NCBI GenBank assembly: GCA_043762265.1
Contig: JAYUMV010000172.1
Span: forward strand, 1 to 23,368
Reading direction: 5' to 3'
DNA length: 23,368 nt
Source: JANXLO01 sp043762265
GTDB taxonomy: Bacteria > Armatimonadota > Chthonomonadetes > Chthonomonadales > Chthonomonadaceae
Every line of letters starts with the position of its first letter. Position 1 is the first letter of the stretch. A program made the position numbers and the translations under genes. Shown piece after piece: positions 1-7,527 of the stretch. The notes beneath the pieces were generated by a model that had not been told where the DNA came from, searched no databases, and saw nothing but the letters and a program-made list of their open reading frames with translations.

Positions 1-11
1 ATCCGGAGTCT

Positions 12-743
12 CTACCCTCCCTTACCGCCGCCACCACTCTGTCCGGGTGATCCGCCCTGACCACCGCCGCCGCTCTGACCACCTTGACCGCCGCCTCCAA
101 AAGCACCGCCGCTCTGACCGCCCTGGCCGCCGCCTCCAAAAGCACCGCCGCTCTGACCGCCCTGGCCGCCGCCTCCAAAAGCGCCACCGCTCTGACCGCC
201 CTGGCCGCCGCCTCCAAAAGCGCCACCGCTCTGACCACCTTGACCGCCACCGCCAAAGCCGCCGCCGCTCTGACCACCTTGACCACCGCCACCGAAAGCG
301 CCGAAGCCGCCTCCGCCGAATTTACCGCCTAAACCGCCACCATTCATGCCGTTGGGCAGACTGCCTGCAGAAACCTTTTTAGGCTGTTGAGCGCTGACCG
401 AATAGATGCCATCCTGCACGCGATAATTGAAGCGCTGACCGGAAGCGTTGAGCAGGACCTTCAACGCTGTCTGTGCGGGCACATCTTGAAGATTGACTGT
501 GAGCTTGACATGCTTGAGAGCAGGATCGAGTGTGTAGTTGACCTTTAACTGCCCAAACATCTTCTCCAACGCAGAATGGAGATCCATATCGCTTAGATGT
601 ATGCTGATGGTCTTGCCAGCCAGAGGATCGGCTTTGGAGACATTTCCGCCCTAGGCAGTGCATGCCAGTCCAGGTAGAGCCAACAGGCTTGCTACAGCGA
701 AGGACAGCGTTGCCAGATTTCGAACAATCCGTTGAGACGACAT
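12..743 (-). pseudogene. Exported STN-domain protein with glycine-rich repeat tail, interrupted by in-frame TAG
   Basis: Read from the ATG at 743 (SD-like AAAGGA about 7 nt upstream), the frame gives a signal peptide (MSSQRIV..., hydrophobic core, ending LACTA). A TAG stop follows at 653-651. The same frame then continues unbroken for about 212 codons to the TAG at 14-12. After the stop comes an STN/secretin-N0-like domain (about residues 45-110 of the joined frame; LSDMDLHSALEKMF, then LQDVPAQTALKVLL, the usual two repeated helix-strand units). The tail consists of FGGGGQGGQSGGA-type repeats. The first downstream ATG (587) has no SD and lies inside the domain, so it is not a convincing independent start. 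A single C-to-T change (CAG to TAG) would explain the break and would restore a normal Ala-Gln signal-peptidase junction. STN domains usually sit in secretins or TonB receptors; here there is no barrel or secretin domain, only the repeat tail. The alternatives are a true nonsense mutation, a sequencing error, or amber readthrough. Confidence 0.7.
64..303 (-). repeat. 39-bp coding tandem repeat, about six copies
   Basis: The plus-strand anchor CCAAAAGC (slightly diverged in the last copies) starts at 97, 136, 175, 214, 253 and 292, an exact 39-base period. Each unit encodes 13 residues of the form FGGGGQGGQSGGA on the minus strand. The middle copies are nearly identical at the DNA level, which suggests recent expansion or homogenisation. 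Copy number is likely to vary between strains. Confidence 0.85.
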
Positions 744-945
744 GAGGGTTTCCTTTTCTGCCGGCCTCCCGTGGCCTGAAAAGACGCGGCATGACCGCTT
801 TCGTATGCAAGAAGCGGAGGGTGTTGTTCCAGTACGACTAACCACTTGTTAGGAAGACGCTTCCTCCTCGCGACTTCGTTCGCTGGCCCCAACCGTTACC
901 GCAATTTATGTATCAATTCCCCCTACAGAACTACCGAAAGGAGAC

Positions 946-2367
946 CTAATCTTGTTTCTGGTTGCGGCGGAAGGAGTTCATGGAGGCGCATTGGAACATG
1001 GCGCCCAGAAACATGATTCCGAGGCAGACGAGGAAGGCGTGTTTCCAGTCGTGGAAGTGGGGGAGGTTTTGGGTTTCCAGGTGGGGATTGCGGTGCAAGG
1101 CGTTGCTGGTAAGGGTGTCGAGGAGAGGGATGGCGAGCAGAGGCGCAATCGTGCCTCGCAGGCCGAAGAAGGTGGAGTGGACGGCTTGATACTGGGCGGC
1201 ACGGCCGGGCTCTGCGAACATCAAAGTGGTGTTGAGATAGCCGATGTCGATGCCGGAGGAGGCGACGCCGTTGGCGGCTCCGGCAATATAGAGCCAGGAG
1301 ACGTTCGGGCTGAACGCATAGAGCAAGGGAGTGCAGCAGATGATGAGACAAGCCAGCAGCACGGTGGTCAGAGAGCCAAAGCGATCCATGAAGCCACCCC
1401 AGAAAAAGAGACTGACCAGGGAAAGCGCCCCAGCGATGTTCTGCATCGTGGCGATCTGCGTTGGCGTGATGTGAAACTGATCCACTTGATAGATCGGATA
1501 GTAGGTGTTGGCGACGAGGTTGCCGAAGCCGGAGACGAAGACGCTCACCGTAAACCAGCGATAGCCTTTGTTGTGGACCAAAATAGAAAAGGTCTGGCTA
1601 AGGAATTTGCCGATAGGTGGAGGCGCGGTAGCCGTGTGCGCTTTCGGGATTTTGAGACGGCTGAAGGCGTAGGCGGTGCCGAGACCGAAGATGCCGCCGA
1701 TAAAAAACATCCAGCGGAAATCCAATCCCCCGTGCTCCTGCCACAAACCCATGATACGCGCCGTGACGAGCATCGAGGCCGCCATACCGACGCGCACCAG
1801 ACTCATGAGCCTGCCGCGCAGACGATCGGGATAGATGTCCTTCATGATCGCGGTATAAGCAGGGGTCGAGACGGAGAAAAGGATCGGCGTCAGGACGATC
1901 AGACTGACGAACATCTCCCGCCCCACCCCACCGCGCACAACAAACGGCGTCAGCAGAAAGAGCCCGCGTGAGATGAACCACGTGATCGTCACGAACGGCA
2001 GTTTCGAACGGCCTTCCATCTGGCGCGCCCAGAGCGTCGCAAACAGGTAGCCTATGGCCGGTGCGGCAGTCGCCAGCGCCATCTGGAATTTGGTGGCGTG
2101 AAGTTGACCACGCGCGAGTTGCAGAGCAAATGTCCAGATCGCGCCCTGATAGATCCCGGCGCTTATTCCGGCGGTCGCGTCCCAACACCAGTTTTTCCAC
2201 ACGTCGTCAGGAATCACGCGCCCCATCTGGCCACGCACCCAGACTGCTGGCCCCCGCATCGGCGCAGGGATACGCTCCCGAAGCGGGCGCGCTTCCGGAG
2301 AGAGGGACGCAGGCTCTTCTGGATCAGCAGAAGAAGGGTCAGGTTTTAGGTCGAAAACGGACAACAA
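946..2367 (-). CDS. Major facilitator superfamily transporter
   Basis: This is a 473-residue polytopic membrane protein. A charged N-terminal stretch of about 60 residues is followed by repeated hydrophobic segments consistent with 10-12 TM helices, including LATAAPAIGYLFATLW, WFMFFIGGIFGLG-like and FWGGFMDRFGS. The loop FWGGFMDRFGSLTTVL fits the GxxxDRxG-type cytoplasmic loop at the start of the second MFS half. Substrate cannot be read from sequence. The start is TTG at 2367 with a weak GAGAG SD 5-6 nt upstream; the nearby ATG at 2377 is out of frame. The gene lies 55 nt downstream of the ABC permease on the same strand and is probably cotranscribed with it. Long open frames on the opposite strand here are highly charged and look like shadows of this hydrophobic gene. 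Confidence 0.85.
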   Translation of the reverse strand: MLSVFDLKPDPSSADPEEPASLSPEARPLRERIPAPMRGPAVWVRGQMGRVIPDDVWKNWCWDATAGISAGIYQGAIWTFALQLARGQLHATKFQMALATAAPAIGYLFATLWARQMEGRSKLPFVTITWFISRGLFLLTPFVVRGGVGREMFVSLIVLTPILFSVSTPAYTAIMKDIYPDRLRGRLMSLVRVGMAASMLVTARIMGLWQEHGGLDFRWMFFIGGIFGLGTAYAFSRLKIPKAHTATAPPPIGKFLSQTFSILVHNKGYRWFTVSVFVSGFGNLVANTYYPIYQVDQFHITPTQIATMQNIAGALSLVSLFFWGGFMDRFGSLTTVLLACLIICCTPLLYAFSPNVSWLYIAGAANGVASSGIDIGYLNTTLMFAEPGRAAQYQAVHSTFFGLRGTIAPLLAIPLLDTLTSNALHRNPHLETQNLPHFHDWKHAFLVCLGIMFLGAMFQCASMNSFRRNQKQD

Positions 2368-2422
2368 GAACTCTCATTTCCAGGCGGCAACGTGGAGTCA
2401 AGGGAGAATCTCCCCTCGGACT

Positions 2423-3310
2423 TCAGACGTCCCGGCGTTCGAATAGAAAAGCGCCGATCAGGAACACGGCGACGATATAAACGATGAGATAGAGTGCGTC
2501 CAGGTGCGCCACATGCAGATGCGCCGTACCCCACTCCTTTATGAACTGAGGCGAGACTCCGAACCGGAAGTCCTGGCGACCGGTCGTGTAGTTGACCGAC
2601 TCGGTCGCGTCTTTGATCCACCAGGCAATGCAGCCCTGCGGCATCACGATAGAGGCAAAATTCGCGAGCCAGTGCAACGGAGCAGCTTCAAAATTGGAAC
2701 CTAGTGCGTTTAGAATACCGTCAAACCAGGAGAACGTGCAAATCACGAGCGCCAGCGCCGTGCCGGTGAACCGCTGCGCCACCGTCGAGAGCGTCAGCGT
2801 GAGAGTGCAGACAACGACCGGAAACAGCGTTAGATAAAAACTGGCTGGGATCAGCGGCGAAAGATCGGCGTGAGTCTGCGCACTCAGCGAGGCCCACACG
2901 CTCAGGCCCCAGACCAGCACGCTGCCGACCAGAATCACGTTCAGACCGATCCATTTGCCGAGCAGGATCTGCCAACGCGAGATCGGCTTCGGCAGAATGA
3001 CAGCCAGCAGGCCGCTCTCGATCTCCCTGGAAATCGCTCCACCCGCCAGGAGAATGGCGAAGAGCGAGCCCAACACCCGGATCGCGAAGAGGCAGAGAGA
3101 CATGATGACCGAACGCGCGAGCGGATAGTTGAGGGCGAGCCAGACCGCATCGTGACTGCCGTCCGCCACCAGCGCCTGCATCTGCGCGTGAATGATAGGC
3201 AGCAGCAGCGACAGGCCGAAAATCAACAGGCCCAAGAGCAGAGCGCCGAGGAAGGTGCGCCGCCGTATCGCTTCGGTGAGAGTCAATCCGGCAATTGTCA
3301 ACACGGCCAT
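2423..3310 (-). CDS. ABC-2 type transporter permease (NosY-like)
   Basis: The product is 295 residues with about six hydrophobic segments. The first is TFLGALLLGLLIFGLSLLLP near residue 20, and the last is LYLIVYIVAVFLIGAFLF followed directly by FERRDV at the C terminus. The cytoplasmic stretch ISREIESGLLAVILPKPISR is the characteristic coupling segment of ABC-2 permeases of the NosY/multicopper-maturation type. An ATP-binding partner would be needed, but none is encoded in the window. I prefer ATG 3310, with GAGGAG 11 nt upstream, over the in-frame GTG 3322, which would abut that SD. A sigma70-like promoter at 3349-3377 places transcription start about 30 nt upstream, so this is probably the first gene of an operon with the MFS gene. 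The substrate is unknown. Confidence 0.85.
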   Translation of the reverse strand: MAVLTIAGLTLTEAIRRRTFLGALLLGLLIFGLSLLLPIIHAQMQALVADGSHDAVWLALNYPLARSVIMSLCLFAIRVLGSLFAILLAGGAISREIESGLLAVILPKPISRWQILLGKWIGLNVILVGSVLVWGLSVWASLSAQTHADLSPLIPASFYLTLFPVVVCTLTLTLSTVAQRFTGTALALVICTFSWFDGILNALGSNFEAAPLHWLANFASIVMPQGCIAWWIKDATESVNYTTGRQDFRFGVSPQFIKEWGTAHLHVAHLDALYLIVYIVAVFLIGAFLFERRDV

Positions 3311-3348
3311 GCGCAGTCGCACTCCTCGCCCAAATTCGGGGTGCCTCT

Positions 3349-3377
3349 ATTGTACGCTCTGGCGGACAGAACGTCAA
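3349..3377 (-). promoter_or_regulatory. Sigma70-type promoter for the ABC permease/MFS operon
   Basis: On the minus strand TTGACG (3377-3372), a 17-nt spacer and TACAAT (3354-3349) match the consensus at 5 of 6 positions each. The predicted start near 3342 gives a leader of about 30 nt before ATG 3310. The position between divergent genes fits. Confidence 0.6.
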
Positions 3378-3580
3378 TGTCTCTCGCAGGCAGGAATCCT
3401 GCGACGAAGGTCGAAATTGGGAGAACGTGAGGCGTCCCTGGCCCGTATAGAGTCGAATAGGCTGTCTCCGGTTGTCGATCGTACAACTCCGACAGACTGC
3501 CTGCCCCGTGTACGCCGTGCGTTGTCGCTTCGTCGGGAAGCGAATGAGCCCTGAGAACTTCTGTGAGGGGATAGACAACC

Positions 3581-4867
3581 ATGCCGATGACCTATAATGA
3601 AGAACAGCCGGAATCGGAACGCCGCTACGACCCGGAGACGATTCGCAAAGTGACCGCGCTGGCCGCACGCCTGCAACGCGAGCATCAGGATACGCTGACG
3701 GCAGGCGAAATGGAATCGATCGGGCTTGAGGTCGGACTGCAGCCAGCTTTCATTCATCAGGCGATCACGAACCTGGAAGCGCAGCATCAAGCCGAGCAAC
3801 TGAACGAATCCGAACTCAACGAACATCTGACAGCCTCCGAGATCACTACGGAACATCCGGTTAGGAGTGGCGAGTTCGTGGCCGCCCTTTGCGCCCTGAG
3901 TCTGCCGCTCTTTTGGGGTCCAATGGCCTACATGTGGCACTCCAGTCCCGGCTTTATGACCCTCTTCACGCTCCTGACTCCGGCGCCATTGGCCGCGCTG
4001 ATGGGGTTTCTGACCGGCAAGAAGAAACTCTCTACCATGTCGGCGGCGCTCTTGATGCTCTCGCTCTCCCCGACATTTCCCTTTCTCTATTTTCGGCATC
4101 TCTACACCGAGCAGATCGACGGCGGCATGATGACCGGGGCGATCTTTCTCTACAATCTGTTCGGCATTCCGGCGGCGACCTATTTCGCTTCGATGGGCTC
4201 CAGTCTGCGCCAGACCTATTTCCCGCTGACTTCCAAACACGGGGATGAAGCTATCGTCTCGAAGCAGGAGATGCAGGGCCTGCTCTCGGCAATGCAGGAG
4301 CAGCAGACGACTACGACGCCGATGCGCCATGCGTTTCTGAGTGTCGAGGTCGTGCGGCCCTCCGAGATGCGCGGCAGCGCCCCTGCCCAAACCGTGGATC
4401 ACACCTTCGGTCAGTACCAGCGCTGGGCGGATGAGGTTGCGCAGGGTTGCGGCGGAATGCTCCAGAGTCTGGGCGGAGACGCCCGCCTTTTCCTCTTCCC
4501 GTCCGAAACCTCCGCAGTTCGCGCCGCCCGCCGCATGCAGGAAGGGATCTCCGGCTTCAACGTCGCGCTGAATCGCCTGCCTTTGCCGTTTCAGCTGCGA
4601 TGTGGGATTAGCGCGGGGGAGGCCTACGTCAATACCAACATGCCGTCTGCCACCATGCACTCTCCCGCCATCGACCGCGCCGTCTTCTTGCAGCAACGCG
4701 CCGAACCGGGCGACATCGTGCTGAGCGGAGAGGCGGCTGCGACCGGTCTGATCGAACTGGGAGGTCTGGCTCCGCTGCCGGAGGCGCTGTTCGGCCCCAA
4801 CGCCTTCTCCTGGCGCGCTGCCCGACAGAATCAAGCTCCCTTCGGCAATCCTTCTATGACGGCATAG
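3581..4867 (+). CDS. Four-TM protein with degenerate class III nucleotidyl cyclase domain
   Basis: The product is 428 residues. Residues 20-65 form a soluble helical region (ARLQREHQDTLTAGEMESIGLEVGLQPAFI). This pattern is familiar from N termini of small membrane proteins in many phyla, but I cannot name it. Four TM segments follow, at about 99-118, 126-146, 150-170 and 183-205. A cyclase-homology-like domain occupies about 248-395, recognisable from the GGMLQSLGGDARLFLF strand-turn-strand (Asp300 aligns with the second metal Asp) and from PFQLRCGISAGEAY. The first metal Asp is absent (FLSVEVV where family members have FxDIRG). The Asn-x3-Arg transition-state pair is also missing (SPAIDRAVFLQ). 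It is therefore probably not catalytic and may act as a nucleotide sensor or scaffold. The start is ATG with GAGGGG 10 nt upstream. It is divergent from the ABC permease and followed by a CRP-type site. Confidence 0.75.
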   Translation: MPMTYNEEQPESERRYDPETIRKVTALAARLQREHQDTLTAGEMESIGLEVGLQPAFIHQAITNLEAQHQAEQLNESELNEHLTASEITTEHPVRSGEFVAALCALSLPLFWGPMAYMWHSSPGFMTLFTLLTPAPLAALMGFLTGKKKLSTMSAALLMLSLSPTFPFLYFRHLYTEQIDGGMMTGAIFLYNLFGIPAATYFASMGSSLRQTYFPLTSKHGDEAIVSKQEMQGLLSAMQEQQTTTTPMRHAFLSVEVVRPSEMRGSAPAQTVDHTFGQYQRWADEVAQGCGGMLQSLGGDARLFLFPSETSAVRAARRMQEGISGFNVALNRLPLPFQLRCGISAGEAYVNTNMPSATMHSPAIDRAVFLQQRAEPGDIVLSGEAAATGLIELGGLAPLPEALFGPNAFSWRAARQNQAPFGNPSMTA

Positions 4868-4887
4868 AGGGGGTCAGCGTGGATCGG

Positions 4888-4903
4888 TGTGAAATTGTTC
4901 ACA
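4888..4903. promoter_or_regulatory. CRP-type operator TGTGA-N6-TCACA
   Basis: TGTGA, AATTGT, TCACA is a perfect match to the CRP core consensus and lies in the 182-nt gap before the lipoprotein gene. Downstream, an AT-rich TAGAAAATATGT (4944-4955) could hold a -10 element with no recognisable -35. If TAGAAA is the -10, the operator centre would sit about 60 nt upstream of the start, the class I activation distance. The same bases can form a 6-bp hairpin (TGTGAA/TTCACA), so a weak terminator for the preceding gene is the alternative. Confidence 0.45.
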
Positions 4904-5049
4904 GGGCTGCGACATGGTAGAGTAGCGGTCACTTCAGTTGTCTTAGAAAATATGTAAGGCTGTTTAGATGCCAATTCCGGGAGGATATCCTGCTCCCGCG
5001 ACGTTTTTGCAGGAGAGCCTTGCTGCTTCTGCTCCGAAAGGATTCGAGG

Positions 5050-6183
5050 ATGAGACGACTTGTTTCGCTTACCGTGGTGTCCGCGCTAGGTATGTCCGCG
5101 CTGATCGGGTGCGCTCATCAACAACCGATGGGTATGGCTCCGCCTGTCAACCAGAACTCCGGCTATAACGCGCCTCAGCCCGGAATGGGCAACGGGAACA
5201 TGGTGCCCCAGGCCGGAATGGGCAATGGAAATATGGCGCCGCCGGTGAATGCGGCGGCCGGCAGTGTCTACCAGTGGCAGGATGTCCCCGCCAATCAACA
5301 GGTGCCGATCATTCGGGCGACCTTCGATCAGGGCGGGTATCAGATCTTTGCACGGAGTGGCGAGACCATCGTCGTGCCGTTCGCCAACAACAACATGTAT
5401 GTGATGAAGTTCGGACGTTCCAGCGGCCAGAACTATTTCATCAATGAGAATGGCGTACCTACGCTGTACCTGCAACCGGGCCAGGGACTGGAGAATGCCG
5501 CCGCGCAAGGCGCAATGTGGTATCCCATCCCGCAGAACTACGCCTATTCACAGCCGATGTACGTTGCGCTGGCCCCGAGTTGGAACGAATACACCAATAT
5601 GGGCTGGTATCCGGGCATGACCTACTATGGCGGTATGTGGGGCTACTCTCCCTACAGCCATTTCAACTGGATGCCAGGTTTCTACATCAGCGTCGGCGGT
5701 CATCGCTATTCGGACTACGGCTACTATCACAGCTACTACACCTCGACCCCCGGCTATATCCGTAACCGTGTCGTCTACAACAACTACAACACCGCGCGCA
5801 GCGTCTCCGGACGCTCCTTCGGATCCACGGGCTCCTTCAATGCCAACCGGGCGACCGGTTCGACAGGCTCCTTCGGCTCCGGCAGAATGTCCAACTCTTC
5901 CAGCGGATTTGGCAGTCGCCCGTCCGGTTCTACAGGCTCGTTCGGTTCCGGTCGCACTGGCAGCGGATTGGGCAGTGGATCGACCCCTGCGGGCGGCACG
6001 TTCGGCAGCCGTCCATCCGGAGGCACGTTCGGCAGCCGACCATCCGGCAGTTCTTTTGGAGGTGGTTCGAGCGGCGTCAGCAGCTCCGGTCGTACCAGCG
6101 GCAGTTCTTTCGGAGGCGGACGCTCGTCCGGTTCCAGTTTCGGAGGCGGACACAGTTCGTTCGGAGGCGGTCGCCGCCGCTAA
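5050..6183 (+). CDS. Tyr-rich lipoprotein with Gly/Ser/Phe repeat tail
   Basis: The product is 377 residues. The start is ATG 5050 with AAGGA 7 nt upstream; the longer frame upstream has no SD and would bury the signal. The signal peptide (MRRLVSLTVVSALGMSALIGC) has lipobox LIGC, with Cys21 as the lipidation site. Its layout is: two GMGNGNM repeats in a Pro/Asn/Met-rich linker (about 35-75), a folded-looking segment (about 80-165), a Tyr/Trp/Gly-rich belt (about 170-250), and a long Gly/Ser tail with GSTGSFGSGR, GTFGSRPSG and GSSFGGG repeats ending in RRR. No enzymatic motif is visible. It is likely an outer-membrane-anchored surface or matrix protein. The tail resembles that of the exported protein at 6814-7485, so the two probably share a location or an assembly. 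Expression may be under the CRP-type site at 4888. Confidence 0.75.
   Translation: MRRLVSLTVVSALGMSALIGCAHQQPMGMAPPVNQNSGYNAPQPGMGNGNMVPQAGMGNGNMAPPVNAAAGSVYQWQDVPANQQVPIIRATFDQGGYQIFARSGETIVVPFANNNMYVMKFGRSSGQNYFINENGVPTLYLQPGQGLENAAAQGAMWYPIPQNYAYSQPMYVALAPSWNEYTNMGWYPGMTYYGGMWGYSPYSHFNWMPGFYISVGGHRYSDYGYYHSYYTSTPGYIRNRVVYNNYNTARSVSGRSFGSTGSFNANRATGSTGSFGSGRMSNSSSGFGSRPSGSTGSFGSGRTGSGLGSGSTPAGGTFGSRPSGGTFGSRPSGSSFGGGSSGVSSSGRTSGSSFGGGRSSGSSFGGGHSSFGGGRRR
5995..6048 (+). repeat. 27-bp coding tandem duplication in the lipoprotein tail
   Basis: Two adjacent 27-base copies (5995-6021 and 6022-6048) differ at only two positions, each encoding GTFGSRPSG. The near-identity at DNA level indicates a recent duplication within the repeat tail. 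Confidence 0.7.
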
Positions 6184-6193
6184 GATCCCCTTG

Positions 6194-6227
6194 CGCTCCC
6201 CTCCGCACGAATGCGCGGAGGGGAGCG
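6194..6227 (+). terminator. Strong hairpin after the lipoprotein gene
   Basis: A perfect 13-bp GC-rich stem (6194-6206 with 6215-6227) has an 8-nt loop and begins 11 nt after the stop codon. There is no U-tract downstream, so it may act as a partial terminator or as an mRNA 3'-end stabiliser separating lipoprotein from downstream expression, not as a full stop. Confidence 0.45.
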
Positions 6228-6254
6228 ACCATTCCATTTCGAGAGAGACTTTCC

Positions 6255-6701
6255 ATGAACAACATGATTTTTCGTACGGGCGGCGACTGGGACAGCACGA
6301 CCCTCTTCAATAATGGCCAGGAAGTGATGGCGGCCCAGTTGTTCGTCCAGTTGCGGGCGGGCCGGGACGACTTCGACGAACCGGATCGCGGTGGCGTCAA
6401 CAATGGCGGCGAAATCACCGCCATCGTGCGCCCCCAGGACGATCCGCAGTCCGAACTCGGCATCTTTCCCGGTCGCCTGGAGATCGATTTCCCTGGACAT
6501 AGCATCATCGTCGAGAATGTACATCCGATGTTCGATTTCGTCTTTACCCGTGTCTGGTACAATGGCCGGGATGTCACCAATAACATCGTCGATGTCTACC
6601 TGGATATAAATGCTGTCGATAATGTCGTACAGTGTTATATCACGCTCTATAAAGCACACTGGTTCGGTTCGGACGAAGTCGCCACGATCAATATCGCCTA
6701 G
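6255..6701 (+). CDS. Uncharacterised 148-residue soluble protein
   Basis: I do not recognise this family. The product is acidic, has no signal peptide or TM segment, and alternates short hydrophobic strands with polar turns (LEIDFPGHSIIVENV, FVFTRVWYNGRDVTNNI), which suggests a small beta-rich fold. The ATG at 6255 has GAGAGA 6 nt upstream. It sits 71 nt after the lipoprotein gene, separated by the hairpin at 6194-6227, and 112 nt before the Gly/Ser-rich exported protein. It may belong with these genes as a cytoplasmic partner or chaperone, but that rests on position only. Confidence 0.65.
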   Translation: MNNMIFRTGGDWDSTTLFNNGQEVMAAQLFVQLRAGRDDFDEPDRGGVNNGGEITAIVRPQDDPQSELGIFPGRLEIDFPGHSIIVENVHPMFDFVFTRVWYNGRDVTNNIVDVYLDINAVDNVVQCYITLYKAHWFGSDEVATINIA

Positions 6702-6813
6702 AGCGATTACGATGGCTTCCCACTTGTTTTCAGAATCATCGGCCTGTTCTTTGTCGTCAACGTGCCCTATCGCACAAGAGAGGCCGTTCCCCGGTTAAGA
6801 GGTTGCAAACACC

Positions 6814-7485
6814 ATGAAAAACAGTCAGAACACGCGGTTTTCGCAGGTCTTTCGTTTGATCGTCGTCGGCTTCCTGGCGGCGCTGATCGCCTTACCGCTC
6901 ACGGGCGTAGATGCCCAACGGCGCGGCGGAGGAGGCGGCGGATCGTTCGGAGGCGGTCGCTCCTTCGGCGGCGGAGGCAGTTCATTCGGAGGTAGCCGCT
7001 CTGGAGGCAGCTCTTTTGGCGGTGCGCGGTCGTCGAGTGGCGGAGGCTCCTTTGGTGGCAATCGCTCCTCCGGAAGCAGCTCCTCCGGAAGCAGCTCCTT
7101 CGGCGGTGGCTCGACCAGTCGTTCCGGTGGCGGCGGTGGCTCTTTCGGCCGTAGCGGGTCTTTCGGCGGCCAGAGCTATACCCGCTCCTCGGGTGGCTAC
7201 CCCTCGTCCTACTCTTACGGCGGCAGATCCTATCCGACGCGCTACGGAGGCGGATGGTCCAACTATAGCTACTACTGGGGCTCCCCTTCGTGGTACTACT
7301 ATACGCCGTTCCATCCCGCGTTCTACTACAACGCGCCCTACTACGACAACGGCTACATGGTGCCCGGCGGCTTCAGCTTCTTCCATGCGATCCTGTCGCT
7401 CCTGTTTTTCGCCTTCGTGCTATGGGTGATCGTCCGTCTGTTCTCTGGCAGACGCAAAAACGTACGCTATACGACGTACAACTAA
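6814..7485 (+). CDS. Exported Gly/Ser-rich protein with Tyr-rich segment and C-terminal TM helix
   Basis: The product is 223 residues. The N-terminal signal peptide (about 1-34, RLIVVGFLAALIALPL core, likely cleavage at VDA-QRR) leads into about 95 residues of Gly/Ser/Phe repeats (GGGRSFGGGGSSFGG, GSSSFGGGS). A Tyr/Trp/Pro-rich segment follows (about 125-185; SYYWGSPSWYYYTPF), then a TM helix (about 189-210) and a short basic tail SGRRKNVRYTTYN. If the signal is cleaved, the repeats face outward and the C terminus lies inside. No catalytic motif is seen. Composition and order of low-complexity blocks echo the lipoprotein at 5050-6183. The start is ATG with AAGAGG 11 nt upstream. A surface-structure or adhesion role is inference. 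Confidence 0.7.
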   Translation: MKNSQNTRFSQVFRLIVVGFLAALIALPLTGVDAQRRGGGGGGSFGGGRSFGGGGSSFGGSRSGGSSFGGARSSSGGGSFGGNRSSGSSSSGSSSFGGGSTSRSGGGGGSFGRSGSFGGQSYTRSSGGYPSSYSYGGRSYPTRYGGGWSNYSYYWGSPSWYYYTPFHPAFYYNAPYYDNGYMVPGGFSFFHAILSLLFFAFVLWVIVRLFSGRRKNVRYTTYN

Positions 7486-7527
7486 AAGGATTGGGCGGGC
7501 TTCACCCCGCGTAGAAAGGGACGGCTC

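Noticed and set aside
64..303. CRISPR-like periodic repeat
   Set aside because: The period is 39 bases with no unique spacers, and the units are in frame and encode glycine-rich protein.
851..865. AGGAAGACGCTTCCT palindrome as terminator of the MFS operon
   Set aside because: Only a 6-bp stem, no U-tract, and about 80 nt downstream of the stop; too weak to call.
379..892. Overlapping minus-strand frames around the split STN gene
   Set aside because: Arg/Cys/Ser-rich shadows in other frames; only the 743-12 frame carries a signal peptide and an STN domain.
952..1971. Long plus-strand open frame opposite the MFS gene
   Set aside because: Composition is uniformly charged with no domain pattern, and the opposite strand encodes clear TM helices.
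3374..4834. 486-codon minus-strand open frame opposite the pseudo-cyclase
   Set aside because: Arg/Gly/His-rich with no recognisable domain; it also crosses the divergent promoter region. The plus-strand gene has an SD, TM helices and a cyclase-like domain.
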